Source of the DNA: Paeniglutamicibacter sp. Y32M11
GTDB lineage: Bacteria > Actinomycetota > Actinomycetes > Actinomycetales > Micrococcaceae
NCBI RefSeq assembly: GCF_019285735.1
Contig: NZ_CP079107.1
Coordinates: 2,604,001-2,668,000 of the forward strand
Direction: 5' to 3'
Length of the DNA stretch: 64,000 nucleotides
Shown here: positions 36,501-44,945 of the stretch, piece after piece
How positions within the stretch are numbered: position 1 is the stretch's first letter
Layout of the letters: each line of letters begins with the position of its first letter
Position numbers and translations under genes: made by a program
Notes under the pieces: generated by a model
The model's database searches: none
The model's input: only the letters and a program-made list of their open reading frames with translations
What the model was told of the DNA's origin: nothing

Positions 36501-37006
36501 GCTGCTACCTGCCAGGCCTGAGCGGTTCCCAGCAACGCGGTGTCGGACTCGACGCCGATGCGCAGCCCGTGCTCCTTGACCAGCGTGTTGGCATAGGAAT
36601 GGTAGGTGGAAACGGAGGGATCCAGCAGGCCTTCGGCTTCGAGTTCTAGCAGGCCAGAACGTGCCAACTTCTCCAACTGACCGCGGATACGTTGGGCAAG
36701 TTCGCCGGCCGCCTTGCGGGTGAACGTCACGCCAAGAATTTCCTCAGGGCGCACTTTTTTGTTGGCCACCAGCCAGATGACCCGATCGGCCATGGTGGCA
36801 GTCTTTCCCGATCCAGCGCCAGCAATAACCAGCAGTGGTTCAAGTGGGGAGGAGATGATGGCCGACTGTTCCGGGGTGGGCTGATGCTGTCCGAGGATCT
36901 CGGAGAGCTCCTCGGGAGAATAGATACGCCCTTCCGGTTCCACGGTGGCCTGGCCACCGGCAACGTCCTCATGCACAGATTCGGATGGGATTTGTGTGCG
37001 GCTCAC
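33521..37006 (-). CDS. adnB: AdnB helicase-nuclease subunit
   Basis: Large UvrD-type motor with a C-terminal RecB-family nuclease, 1161 residues. Walker A AGAGSGKT near 63, DEFQDTSHAQ, GDPNQSIYGFRGA, LLTIHASKGLEWD and VALTRAKSLL mark the helicase. The nuclease shows GRIDAIFQEADG and LLVDWKTGRVP near 1090, with Asp and Lys of the PD-(D/E)XK site. With AdnA it resects double-strand breaks, the actinobacterial counterpart of RecBCD/AddAB. I use the GTG at 37006, which overlaps the adnA stop by four bases; a GTG ten codons upstream is possible. Orthologue of Rv3201c. Confidence 0.94.
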   Translation of the reverse strand: MSRTQIPSESVHEDVAGGQATVEPEGRIYSPEELSEILGQHQPTPEQSAIISSPLEPLLVIAGAGSGKTATMADRVIWLVANKKVRPEEILGVTFTRKAAGELAQRIRGQLEKLARSGLLELEAEGLLDPSVSTYHSYANTLVKEHGLRIGVESDTALLGTAQAWQVAAAVVEGYTGDYEHLASSKNTLIDAVVTFAGECAEHLVAPEEAKAWIDELVGQLESLPYRIDKPAAPSVEARKLLDKLRTRATIAELALDYAHAKAARGALDYGDLVALAARIAREIPEAAHSERARFKVVLLDEFQDTSHAQMVLFSCIFGEGHALTAVGDPNQSIYGFRGASAGQLFRFPTEFPARVAPQDGASSELRPASVAYLSTAWRNSKNVLSAANAVSARLNSVAPAGISVPALKPSAFAGEGRVELARYATGGQEAAALAARFIIERASFASAHGRNPSMAVLCRTRSQLTPISRGLEDAGIPYEILGLGGLLSMPEVSDIVATLNVLVDPNRSDHLLRLLAGARWRIGPADLMAFADWSRFLARRREFALKDGGKEDLEASESAEELTRAEARAELNDAASLIEALDYLPHPDWVSGDGRSLGATALARLTKLRDELRYLRGFVDDDLETLLRETERAMGLDIEVAAKPGVGIHEARRHLDAFADIAQDYSSSSTRVDLAGFLTWLEAAAEKEGGLAIVPGESNPDAVQLLTIHASKGLEWDVVAVTGMNEGIFPSANDSRWTSGDSALPWPLRGDKHDLPQWDTDQECLFDVVKAEAMFKSEVLNHAELEERRLAYVALTRAKSLLICSATAWTGTRTKLTDASSFLLDMRPLSEGEKPAALVAEWVDDEDAPEANPFREQPLEARWPYDPLEGPSITGGGVLRPRPPGRRAKLEAAAEAVLTAADRVARAAPPVPEENDSAETAAWNTPTGKNWFKEAELLLARREQEAAEERTVGIPKHVRASVFVDLATDAKTVLAELRRPIPRRPGTAARRGTAFHAWLEEYFDSTGMLDLGEYMEAADAYIDDALDLEDMKNSFLASEWADRQPAYVEAAIETRIGPVSVRGRIDAIFQEADGAWLLVDWKTGRVPRGEELRIKALQLAVYRLGWARLRGIDVSQVRAAFYYVGSGITIRPHDLAAEAELEALITESMAELQRAPRSDS

Positions 37007-40000
37007 GGCTCGGTGACCTGCCTTCCTTCGGAACACAATGGACAGATACCCGGCAAGCGGCAGTTACTCCCGCTGCGACCACCTCGGGCGGGGTCATGGC
37101 GGGAGAGGAAATCGGCGTCACCCATCAATGCTGCGGCTGCCAGCACCATGGGTGTGGCCCAATCAGTCTCGGTGATGGCGGGTTGGGCCTGTTCCCGCGG
37201 GGACTTGGTGGTGGTGCCCAATTGCACCAGCGAGGCACCTGCCGGCACTCGAGTGAGTTCCACCGGTGTTTTTCCGGCGAGCGCACCATTGATGATGGCC
37301 GCTTGATAGGCGCCCAGTTGCGGGTGCTTCTCCACGTCCTTGCCGCTGGGCTGAGATTTGCCGGTCTTCAGGTCAACAACCCACGGATTGCCCGCTTCGT
37401 CTGCCTCAACGCGGTCAACCACACCGCGCAGCAGTGCATCACGAGGCTCGACCGCTCCTGATTCCGCGTCGGCGGTCGCGGCGGGAATGATGATCTCGAA
37501 GGAGATCTCGCGGCCGATCAGGGTGCGATGCTCGGTACGCATCATGACGTTGTATTGGGCCAGCTTTTTGAGCATGTCTTCGGCGCGTTCACGATCCCGT
37601 GCCCCCTCCCAGTTGCTCGGCATTTCCAGTTCGGCCCAGCGCTGCTCTAGGACTTCCAGATATTCGCCGCCGCTGGCTTCGGGGTGTTCCTCGGCGATTG
37701 AGTGCACCAGGGTACCCAGGGAACGGGCAAAGTCGGTGGCAGCTTCTCCCCCGGCGGCTTGGACAAACCAGTTCAGCGGTGAGTTCATCACCGATTCAAC
37801 CTTGGAGGGTGAGACCTTCACTGGTTCCCCGGTCGGTACTACCGGCCCGGTAGAGGTGATCTCCGCCAAGCCCCACCAGCTGCCGGGATGCGCGCCACGG
37901 ATCGGACGCGATGCGGCAGCCAGGGTGCCAAGTACCTCCGTGGCGTCGCTGTGCAAAGGTTCACGTGATTCGTCGAGGGCCGTGGCCTCGGCGGCTTGGC
38001 GCAATTCGGCAACCAGTGCTCCGAGGGTGCGTGGTCGCGGAACAAAGACGGGGCTGCGGCCGGTAACAGCGCCCCGCGGGTCAACGATGTCGAGGAAGGA
38101 CGAGGGTTGAGTGTCTTCGGAGGCCACCGCGATGGCGATGACTTTGGATTTCGCGCGAGAAATCGCATTCGCGAAGGTGCGTAACTCATCTGCGCGCGTC
38201 TCGCGGATGAGCGAGGCGATATTGCGGGTGGGGAGAATTTCCGGGCCGTGTTCAATCACATCACTCAGTGCGCCACCTCCGAGCAATTCACCACGCAGTT
38301 TGGTATTGGGCCAGATCCCTTCCTGCATCCCGGGTACCAATACCAATTCCCATTCGAGCCCTGCCGCTGCTGCGGTGGTGAGCACCTGGACGGAGGCAGT
38401 ACTTCCGCCTCGATTGGCCAGAGTATCCATGGGCAGTTCTTGCCCCAACACGTGCTCAACAAATTGGGCGACGGAGGAACCGGGCAACTGATCAACAAAG
38501 CGTTCGGCGGATTGGAAGATTGCCAGCATGGCGTCAAGATCGTGGTCGGCCCGAGTACCGAGGATGCCGCCCTCCAGTGCCGCTGCACTCCACTTCTCGG
38601 CCATTCCACTGGCCGCCCATAACGCCCAAAGCGCTGTTTCGGCGTTCATGTTCCCACTACCAAGCTCGGCGAGAAGTGCTTGGTACATCCGTGCCAGGCG
38701 TCGGGCTCCTGCCGCTGCGCGACCCATGGTCCCCAAAAGTTCCAGCTGATCGAGCATCCCGGTGAGCAACTCGGCACTTGAGCGATTGCCGCCGTTGGCG
38801 ACTTCGTGACGGCGTAATCCTTGGCGCAGCCGACGCACGTCCAACGCCGACGCGTTGGCATAGCGCGACATTAAGAGTTCTTGAAGCAGTAAAGGATCCT
38901 GTTGGGCCTCGGGGGCCAAGGCCAATTGCATCAGGTCAAGTAGCGGGCGAACCGCTGGTTCTTCCCGCAAGGGCGTTTCGGCGGGCGGGGTATTTACCGC
39001 AATGCCGGCGCCAGCAAGGTACTTGGACATGGATCGTACCTGGGAGCCATTGCGCAGAATTACGGCCATGGAATCTAGCGGGCGGTGGTGGATCAGGTGT
39101 TCTTCGAGTAGGCGCTGGGCCACGAGGCGTTGTTCGTGGATGGGCGAATCAACCAGCAGAACTTCAAGGCTGCCCGGGGGCGATGTTTGAAGCGGTGTCT
39201 CAGCTGCAGCGTTATCCGCGTCTGGCCCATTTTCGGCATCGTCCCCGAGTTCTGGGCTCGAAGTCTGAACTTCGCCGTCCGCATCGCTGACGCTGGTGGC
39301 CTCCGGGAAGGAGAGGATCCTGCCCGCAACGCCAGCTGCCACGGGAATGCGACGAGCGACCTGTCCCCATGCGATGGCCAGTTCGGCATCGAGGCGGTGG
39401 GAAGTCTGCAATTCCATGACGTGGGCCGGGTGCGCTTCGGTACCTAAGCGCGTCTCGAATTCTCCGAGCATGTCCGGCCGAGCACCACGGAAGCCTTGAA
39501 CGACATTATCTGGCACGGCGAAGGCCATCAGGTCACGTCCCCGGGCAAGCAGCGCGAGCAAACGATGCTGGGCAGGATTGGCTTCCTGAAGGTCATCGAC
39601 CATGACTAGCTGGAGGCGCTCGTGTTCCGCGTTGTGGAACTCTGGGTTGTCTTCCAGGATGTTTGCCGCCGCGGCCAAAAGCCCTGCTGGATCGAAGGCC
39701 TCGGCGCTACCCAAGTCCAAAAGGTCCCGATATTCCTGATAGAACTGGGCTGCGGCGACCCATTCGGGACGCTTAAGATTCTCCCCTAGGTCCTGAAGCG
39801 CGCCGGCCTCAAGTCCGTGTTCGGAGATCCGGTCAAAAAGTTCTCGCAATTCCTTGCGGAAACCACGGGTACCAATGGCTTCGCCCAGCGATTCGGGCCA
39901 TAACGGGCCGGGTGTGATGCCCTGGGCATGGCCCTGAAGTAGATGTCCGATCAAGGTGTCCTGTTCGGGACCGGACAGCAGCCGGGGAGGCCGCTGCAGC

Positions 40001-40377
40001 TCCGGTAGAAGTCCGTCCAACCGCGCCCTGCGGATCAGGTCAAAGGCATATGCCGACCAAGTGCGTACCGTGGGTTCTGAAAAGGTCTTGTCGGTACCGG
40101 CCGAGAGGTCATCTCGCAGAAGCGCAGCTGCGGCACGTGTCGGAGAAAGCACCAGCACCCGCTGCGGGTCAAGCCCTGCGGCTAGACGGGTGGTCAACAC
40201 CCGTAGCAACGTCGACGTCTTTCCGGTTCCCGGGCCTCCCAACACCAGCACGGGCCCATGACCGGGCGTAAGCTCCAGTAGTGCCCGTTGCGCCGAGTCT
40301 GCGGGCGAGGCCTTCTCTGAACCCAGCTGTTCCGCGGGTGTCGGATTGGCTGCGTTGGTGGTGTCCATGTTCTCCAT
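37003..40377 (-). CDS. adnA: AdnA helicase-nuclease subunit
   Basis: Partner of AdnB, 1124 residues. Walker A GGPGTGKTSTLL sits near residue 48, followed by a divergent helicase core and a PD-(D/E)XK nuclease with LLRGVVDRVEAD and WVVDLKTGKSQ. The protein ends with CRLPGICPLC, a cysteine cluster like that of Fe-S nucleases, but I see no Cys before the nuclease domain (the usual place reads NSPLNW). The ATG at 40377 overlaps the upstream stop (ATGA); an ATG nine bases later has the better ribosome site GGAGA. Orthologue of Rv3202c. Confidence 0.93.
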   Translation of the reverse strand: MENMDTTNAANPTPAEQLGSEKASPADSAQRALLELTPGHGPVLVLGGPGTGKTSTLLRVLTTRLAAGLDPQRVLVLSPTRAAAALLRDDLSAGTDKTFSEPTVRTWSAYAFDLIRRARLDGLLPELQRPPRLLSGPEQDTLIGHLLQGHAQGITPGPLWPESLGEAIGTRGFRKELRELFDRISEHGLEAGALQDLGENLKRPEWVAAAQFYQEYRDLLDLGSAEAFDPAGLLAAAANILEDNPEFHNAEHERLQLVMVDDLQEANPAQHRLLALLARGRDLMAFAVPDNVVQGFRGARPDMLGEFETRLGTEAHPAHVMELQTSHRLDAELAIAWGQVARRIPVAAGVAGRILSFPEATSVSDADGEVQTSSPELGDDAENGPDADNAAAETPLQTSPPGSLEVLLVDSPIHEQRLVAQRLLEEHLIHHRPLDSMAVILRNGSQVRSMSKYLAGAGIAVNTPPAETPLREEPAVRPLLDLMQLALAPEAQQDPLLLQELLMSRYANASALDVRRLRQGLRRHEVANGGNRSSAELLTGMLDQLELLGTMGRAAAGARRLARMYQALLAELGSGNMNAETALWALWAASGMAEKWSAAALEGGILGTRADHDLDAMLAIFQSAERFVDQLPGSSVAQFVEHVLGQELPMDTLANRGGSTASVQVLTTAAAAGLEWELVLVPGMQEGIWPNTKLRGELLGGGALSDVIEHGPEILPTRNIASLIRETRADELRTFANAISRAKSKVIAIAVASEDTQPSSFLDIVDPRGAVTGRSPVFVPRPRTLGALVAELRQAAEATALDESREPLHSDATEVLGTLAAASRPIRGAHPGSWWGLAEITSTGPVVPTGEPVKVSPSKVESVMNSPLNWFVQAAGGEAATDFARSLGTLVHSIAEEHPEASGGEYLEVLEQRWAELEMPSNWEGARDRERAEDMLKKLAQYNVMMRTEHRTLIGREISFEIIIPAATADAESGAVEPRDALLRGVVDRVEADEAGNPWVVDLKTGKSQPSGKDVEKHPQLGAYQAAIINGALAGKTPVELTRVPAGASLVQLGTTTKSPREQAQPAITETDWATPMVLAAAALMGDADFLSRHDPARGGRSGSNCRLPGICPLCSEGRQVTEP

Positions 40378-40808
40378 CAGATCATTCGAGGGTGACGATT
40401 TGGCATCGGCAGTAATTCGGCGATGCCGTCGATGAGAGTGTGCTCCGCGTCGGTGGGCTCCCAGCGGGCCACATTCATTCGCACCCGCGTCGGCGTTCTG
40501 GGTGTGCCCTCGCGTTCCCAATGGGTTTCGGCGAGCGGTTGCAAATCACTTGGCAGGGTTCCGTTGGAGCGGATGACCCGCCACCAGGTGGCGTTGGAGT
40601 CGCCCCTACCCATGGCCTTGCCGACTTGTCGAGCTCCACCGATGCCGAGCAATTCGGCAATGTCTCCATAGGCCAGCACCTTGCCGCAAGGTATTAACGC
40701 AACGACGGCGAACACTGCCTCGTCATAATCGAGACCCACGGCGGAGCCCGATGCACCATCTTCGGCGATCTCTGCGCCGGGATGACTCGAATCACTGCCT
40801 CGATCCAC
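40377..40808 (-). CDS. Alkyltransferase-like DNA-binding protein (ATL)
   Basis: Protein of 143 residues with only the DNA-binding half of O6-alkylguanine-DNA alkyltransferase: IPCGKVLAYGDIAELLG, ARQVGKAM, and ATWWRVIRSNG where the active site PCHRV normally lies. The acceptor Cys is Trp, so it cannot remove alkyl groups itself. ATL proteins bind O6-alkylguanine and hand the lesion to nucleotide-excision repair. GTG at 40808 behind GAGGAG. It overlaps adnA by four bases, giving a repair operon. Confidence 0.9.
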   Translation of the reverse strand: MDRGSDSSHPGAEIAEDGASGSAVGLDYDEAVFAVVALIPCGKVLAYGDIAELLGIGGARQVGKAMGRGDSNATWWRVIRSNGTLPSDLQPLAETHWEREGTPRTPTRVRMNVARWEPTDAEHTLIDGIAELLPMPNRHPRMI

Positions 40809-40927
40809 TCTCGCTCCTCGTTCGTGATGGTTCCGCAGCCTCTATTATCGGCTGCACCCCTCGCTCTTCTTCCACCACCGCGCTGCGATGGGACAAAGTG
40901 TCGTCGATTCCCGGTAGCGTTGTTTCC

Positions 40928-41608
40928 ATGACTTCATGGCATAACCTTCCCCGCGCCGCCTTCGACCTGGAAACCACTGGTCGAGATCCACATGAGGCTC
41001 GCATCGTGACCGCGTCTATCGTCGTGGTTAATGGGCGATCAGAAATCTTGCACACCAAGGAATGGCTGGTCAACCCCGGCATTGCTATTCCTATCGAGGC
41101 TTCAGAAATTCACGGCATCACCACCGCCAAGGCGCAAGCCGAGGGCGTTGACGCTGCGACTGCTGTCGCTGAAATCTCTGCTTATCTGGCAGATCTATTC
41201 CAAACCATGCCGGTGATGGCGTTTAACGCCGCCTACGACTTCACCGTGCTTCAGGCCGAGGCGAATCGTTACTCCTTGGAGCATCTCAATCCGACCCCGG
41301 TTATCGACCCGTACATCGTTGACAAGCAGGTCGATAAGTACCGCCGCGGAAAGCGCACCCTCTCGGTGATGAGCGACTTCTACGGCGTTCAGCTGCTCAA
41401 CGCACACACGTCAGCGGCGGACGCTGCCGCGACCATCGGTATTGCCGACGCGCAGGCAGCCAAATACCCGCAGCTTCAGATTGATCCCACAGAACTGCAT
41501 GCAGCCCAGATTGGGTGGGCGGCAGAACAAGCTGCCAGTCTCCAGGAGTTCTTCCGTCGCAAGAACCCAGAAACTGTGGTCGATGGACAGTGGCCGGTCA
41601 AACGCTAA
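40928..41608 (+). CDS. DEDDh 3'-5' exonuclease
   Basis: Protein of 226 residues of the DnaQ-like superfamily. Exo I is FDLETTG (Asp13, Glu15), Exo II NAAYDF, and Exo III HTSAADAAAT, which has the His of the DEDDh group. It cleaves nucleotides from 3' ends using two metal ions, with a role in repair or RNA processing. The length fits a stand-alone nuclease rather than the polymerase epsilon subunit. The ATG at 40928 fits the family start; a longer frame from 40751 overlaps the divergent ATL gene. Confidence 0.88.
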   Translation: MTSWHNLPRAAFDLETTGRDPHEARIVTASIVVVNGRSEILHTKEWLVNPGIAIPIEASEIHGITTAKAQAEGVDAATAVAEISAYLADLFQTMPVMAFNAAYDFTVLQAEANRYSLEHLNPTPVIDPYIVDKQVDKYRRGKRTLSVMSDFYGVQLLNAHTSAADAAATIGIADAQAAKYPQLQIDPTELHAAQIGWAAEQAASLQEFFRRKNPETVVDGQWPVKR

Positions 41609-41622
41609 TCCGCTGACCTCGC

Positions 41623-41663
41623 CGTCGAAGGCGCCGATTCCCGAGGGAGCGGCGCCTTCGACG
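41623..41663 (+). terminator. Terminator of the exonuclease gene
   Basis: CGTCGAAGGCGCCG and its exact complement with a 13-base loop, followed by TTT, 15 bases past the stop. Confidence 0.88.
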
Positions 41664-42014
41664 TTTCCGGTTGATTGCAAGGCACGACGGCTCGGCTCAA
41701 CAGATCGAGCGCAAGCCGTAGCTGGAGTCCGCTGTGCCGACAAATGATGCAAAGATGACGCAATATTTTACGTTTTATTGCTCGCGTGAGAGGGTTCACC
41801 CTACGTTCGGGTAACCAGCCCCGCGATTTTTCCGTCGCCAGACGTTGATTTCTTCGAAAAACCCGTCTAATTCGCATAGATTCAACAACGAACTACTTCG
41901 CGGCGATCATCCATTGCAAAAAATCGACCAATGATGCGCGATTGCGCCGCATTCGTTCGATAGTGGTTGAATGTTCAGTACCCCTTTTCCTTTTGATTGC
42001 TAAGGACACCCCTT
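41664..42014 (+). other. AT-rich leader region of metNIQ
   Basis: About 350 bases without a gene and clearly more AT-rich than the surroundings (for example TTTTACGTTTTATTG, 41766-41780). It includes short inverted repeats such as TCTA-N7-TAGA (41867-41881 region). I could not fit a SAM riboswitch consensus or a T-box. It should contain the metN promoter and any methionine-dependent operator. Confidence 0.4.
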
Positions 42015-43007
42015 TTGATCACAGTCACCGACCTGCGCAAGGTCTACCAGCAGGGCGACCGCACGGTCGTTGCCCTTGATGGTGTTTCCTTACACGTTGA
42101 AGCCGGCCAAATTCACGGCATTATCGGCCATTCGGGTGCAGGAAAATCGACACTCGTTCGGTGCCTGACGCTGCTCGATCGCCCCACTTCTGGGTCAGTT
42201 GCTGTGAACAACAAGGAACTCGCCAACGTGTCGGATACGGATTTGCGCACGGCGAGACGACGCATCGGCATGGTCTTCCAGCACGCGAACCTCATGGATT
42301 CACGCACCACAGCTCAAAACGTGGCATTCCCGCTGGAATTGATCGGCACTCCCAAGGCAACGATCAACGAGAAAGTTTCCGCGCTTCTGGAACTTGTGGG
42401 CCTGACTAACTTTGCTGATGCGTACCCCTCGCAGCTTTCCGGCGGTCAGCGTCAGCGTGTGGGCATTGCCCGCGCCCTGTCCTCGGACCCCGACGTGCTG
42501 CTTTGCGACGAACCCACCAGCGCTCTGGACCCCAAGACCACCGACGAGATCCTTGCGCTAATCAAGTCGGTGCGTGACAGGTTGAACCTCACGGTGCTGA
42601 TCATTACCCATGAGATGAATGTGGTGAAGCAGGCTTGTGATTCGGTTTCCCTGCTAGAAGCAGGACGCATCGTCGAGCACGGCGACATCGAAAAGGTGGT
42701 TGCCAACCCGGCCGGCCGACTTTCTCAGGCGTTGCTGCCCATGCCCGGGGATCTGCCCGCGCAGCTTCCAGCAGGCACGGTTCTAGACCTTCTGTACTCC
42801 GGGGCCAGCGCTGCCGAGCCAATCATCTCCTCGATCTCGCGCACCTTCAATCTTGACGTGAATGTGCTGGCAGGTTCGGTAGAGCACTTGGGTGAACACC
42901 AATTTGCGCATCTGCGCATTCAACTTCCCGAAGGATCAGACATCAACGCCATCACCGCACACCTGATCTCCAATGGTGTCGCAGTAACCCTGAAGGAGGC
43001 TAAGTAA
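42015..43007 (+). CDS. metN: Methionine ABC importer ATPase
   Basis: ATP-binding subunit of 330 residues: Walker A GHSGAGKS, signature LSGGQRQRVGIARAL, Walker B VLLCDEPTSALD, and a C-terminal NIL domain (about 255-330) that binds methionine and causes feedback inhibition in E. coli MetNI. The TTG at 42015 follows AAGGA; family members start with ITVTDL-like sequence. First gene of metNIQ. Confidence 0.94.
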   Translation: MITVTDLRKVYQQGDRTVVALDGVSLHVEAGQIHGIIGHSGAGKSTLVRCLTLLDRPTSGSVAVNNKELANVSDTDLRTARRRIGMVFQHANLMDSRTTAQNVAFPLELIGTPKATINEKVSALLELVGLTNFADAYPSQLSGGQRQRVGIARALSSDPDVLLCDEPTSALDPKTTDEILALIKSVRDRLNLTVLIITHEMNVVKQACDSVSLLEAGRIVEHGDIEKVVANPAGRLSQALLPMPGDLPAQLPAGTVLDLLYSGASAAEPIISSISRTFNLDVNVLAGSVEHLGEHQFAHLRIQLPEGSDINAITAHLISNGVAVTLKEAK

Positions 43008-43009
43008 AC

Positions 43010-43690
43010 GTGGACTTCTTTAATGACTTGATGACCAATCCTGGTATCACCAAGGCCATGTGGCCGGCCTTTCTTGAGACGCTGCAAATGGTGGGCATCT
43101 CCGGACTTTTCACCGTTGTCGTCGGCTTGCCCCTAGGCATTTTGCTTCTGAACACCGCCCAGGGCGGCTTGACGCCAAACCGCGGGCTCAACGTATTGCT
43201 TTCGGGCATCATCGTTAATATCACGAGGTCTATCCCCTTCGCGATCCTCATGGTCTCGTTGATCCCTTTGGCCTCCGCGCTGGTGGGCACATCGTTGGGC
43301 CCCATAGCTGCGTCGGTTTCGCTGACCATCGGCACCATTCCATTCTTCGCTCGACTCGTGGAAACCGCGCTTCGCGATGTCTCCGCGGGCAAGATCGATG
43401 CCGCCTTGGTCATGGGTTCCACGCGCATGCAGGTGGTCCGAAAGGTCTTAGTCCCGGAAGCCATGCCTGGCATCGTTGCCGCAACGACCACCACCCTGGT
43501 GACCCTCATCGGGTACTCGGCCATGGCTGGCCTCGTTGGCGGTGGCGGTCTGGGACGACTTGCTTACAACTACGGTTTCCAGCGCTATGACGCCACCATC
43601 ATGATCGTTACCATCGTGATCATTGTGTTGCTGGTTCAGATCGTTCAGGTTCTCGGCGACTGGTTCGCTCGCCTGGTAGACCACCGCTAA
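43010..43690 (+). CDS. metI: Methionine ABC importer permease
   Basis: Membrane subunit of 226 residues with five hydrophobic segments. The coupling loop toward MetN is in ALRDVSAGKIDAALVMGSTR, and GYSAMAGLVGGGGLG lies near the end, both typical for MetI. GTG at 43010 lies two bases after the metN stop, with AAGGAGG inside the end of metN. Confidence 0.94.
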   Translation: MDFFNDLMTNPGITKAMWPAFLETLQMVGISGLFTVVVGLPLGILLLNTAQGGLTPNRGLNVLLSGIIVNITRSIPFAILMVSLIPLASALVGTSLGPIAASVSLTIGTIPFFARLVETALRDVSAGKIDAALVMGSTRMQVVRKVLVPEAMPGIVAATTTTLVTLIGYSAMAGLVGGGGLGRLAYNYGFQRYDATIMIVTIVIIVLLVQIVQVLGDWFARLVDHR

Positions 43691-43823
43691 ACAGGTCGGG
43701 GTGCCACCCCGACCTCCCAGAATTCCGGCGGTTCATCCCGCCGGCGCGCAGCCAGTAGCCGCTAGCTGCTTTTGTTATCCATTGTCACCGACACTGGATC
43801 TTGATGAAAAGGAAGCGCATCCC

Positions 43824-44675
43824 ATGCGTAAGAAACTCGCACTTGCCCTGACTGGTGTCGCCACGCTATTCGCACTGACGGCTTGCGGCGGTGGCGCCGC
43901 CACTACCCCCAGCGCGGAAGCAACACTCGACCCGGCCAACCCGACCGTCGTCAAGGTCGGTTCCAGCCCGATTCCGCAGGCCAAGATCCTCCAGTACATT
44001 GATGACAACTTGGCCAAGGATGCTGGCATCGATCTGGAAATCACCGAGATTGATGACTACCTGACGCCGAATATCGCACTCGACGATAAGACCTTGGATG
44101 CAAATTACTTCCAGACCGAGGCCTACCTTGCAGACCAAGTCAAGTCCAAGGGCTACAAGTTCGAACACGGTAAGGGCATTCACGTTGAGCCGTTGACCGT
44201 CTTCTCCAAGACGTTCAAGGACATCGCCGATGTTACCGAGGGCTCCGTTGTCCTGTTGAACAACGACCCGGTTAACCAGCTGCGTGGCCTTCGTGTGCTG
44301 GAGTCCGCTGGCTTGCTCACCGGCCTCGAGGACACCGATTCGGCACTTCTCCTTGACGGCGATGATGTCAAGAATCCGAAGAAGCTCGTTTTCAAGGAAG
44401 TTAACTCCGAACAGGTTCCGAAGTTCTATGCCGAGGACAAGACCATCGGTTTGGCCGTGATCAACGGCAACTACATCATTCAGGCGAAGCTGAATCTGGA
44501 CGAGGTTGTTGCTCAGGAGTCAGCCATCGATAACCCGAACGCCAACTTCCTCACCTGGCGCGAAGGTGAAGAGACTCCGGCTATCGCCAAGCTCGAAGAG
44601 CTGTTGCACTCGGACGAGGTCCGCGATTACATCAAGAAGACCTGGACCGACGGAAGCGTCATTCCTGCCTTCTAG
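43824..44675 (+). CDS. metQ: Methionine-binding lipoprotein
   Basis: Solute-binding protein of 283 residues. Signal peptide with lipobox LTAC (Cys21) anchors it outside the membrane. The NlpA/MetQ family block VKVGSSPIPQAKIL and LDANYFQTEAYL, NDPVNQLRGLRVL and VINGNYIIQA are all present. The ATG at 43824 follows AAAAGGAAG. The pocket of relatives binds D- and L-methionine. Third gene of the operon, 133 bases after metI. Confidence 0.94.
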   Translation: MRKKLALALTGVATLFALTACGGGAATTPSAEATLDPANPTVVKVGSSPIPQAKILQYIDDNLAKDAGIDLEITEIDDYLTPNIALDDKTLDANYFQTEAYLADQVKSKGYKFEHGKGIHVEPLTVFSKTFKDIADVTEGSVVLLNNDPVNQLRGLRVLESAGLLTGLEDTDSALLLDGDDVKNPKKLVFKEVNSEQVPKFYAEDKTIGLAVINGNYIIQAKLNLDEVVAQESAIDNPNANFLTWREGEETPAIAKLEELLHSDEVRDYIKKTWTDGSVIPAF

Positions 44676-44731
44676 TCAGCACTTTTCGGGCGTCATCTGG
44701 CGGCCCGACTACCTTTTCCGTTAGCGCGGAT

Positions 44732-44794
44732 ACAAAAACGCGGGTCGTTTCCCCTCACAGTTATTGAGGGCGGGGAAACGACCCGCGTTTTTGT
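44732..44794. terminator. Terminator of metNIQ
   Basis: ACAAAAACGCGGGTCGTTTC and its exact complement, extended by CCC/GGG, form a 23-bp stem ending in TTTTTGT. Strong and capable of acting in both directions. Confidence 0.93.
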
Positions 44795-44945
44795 GTCCCG
44801 GCGCGTAGCACCACTTCGGCAGCGTGGACGAAATCGCACTTCGGTGAGTCGTGGGGTAGCACCTTGGTGTCCTGAAATGCCTAAAAGCTGACGATTCCGC
44901 CGTACCATGGGTGAGCGATTATCAACTTTTTAGGTTTTGGACGGA

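Noticed and set aside
41664-42014. SAM riboswitch or T-box before metN
   Set aside because: No consensus stems or T-box sequence could be fitted by eye. The region is kept as an unexplained leader.
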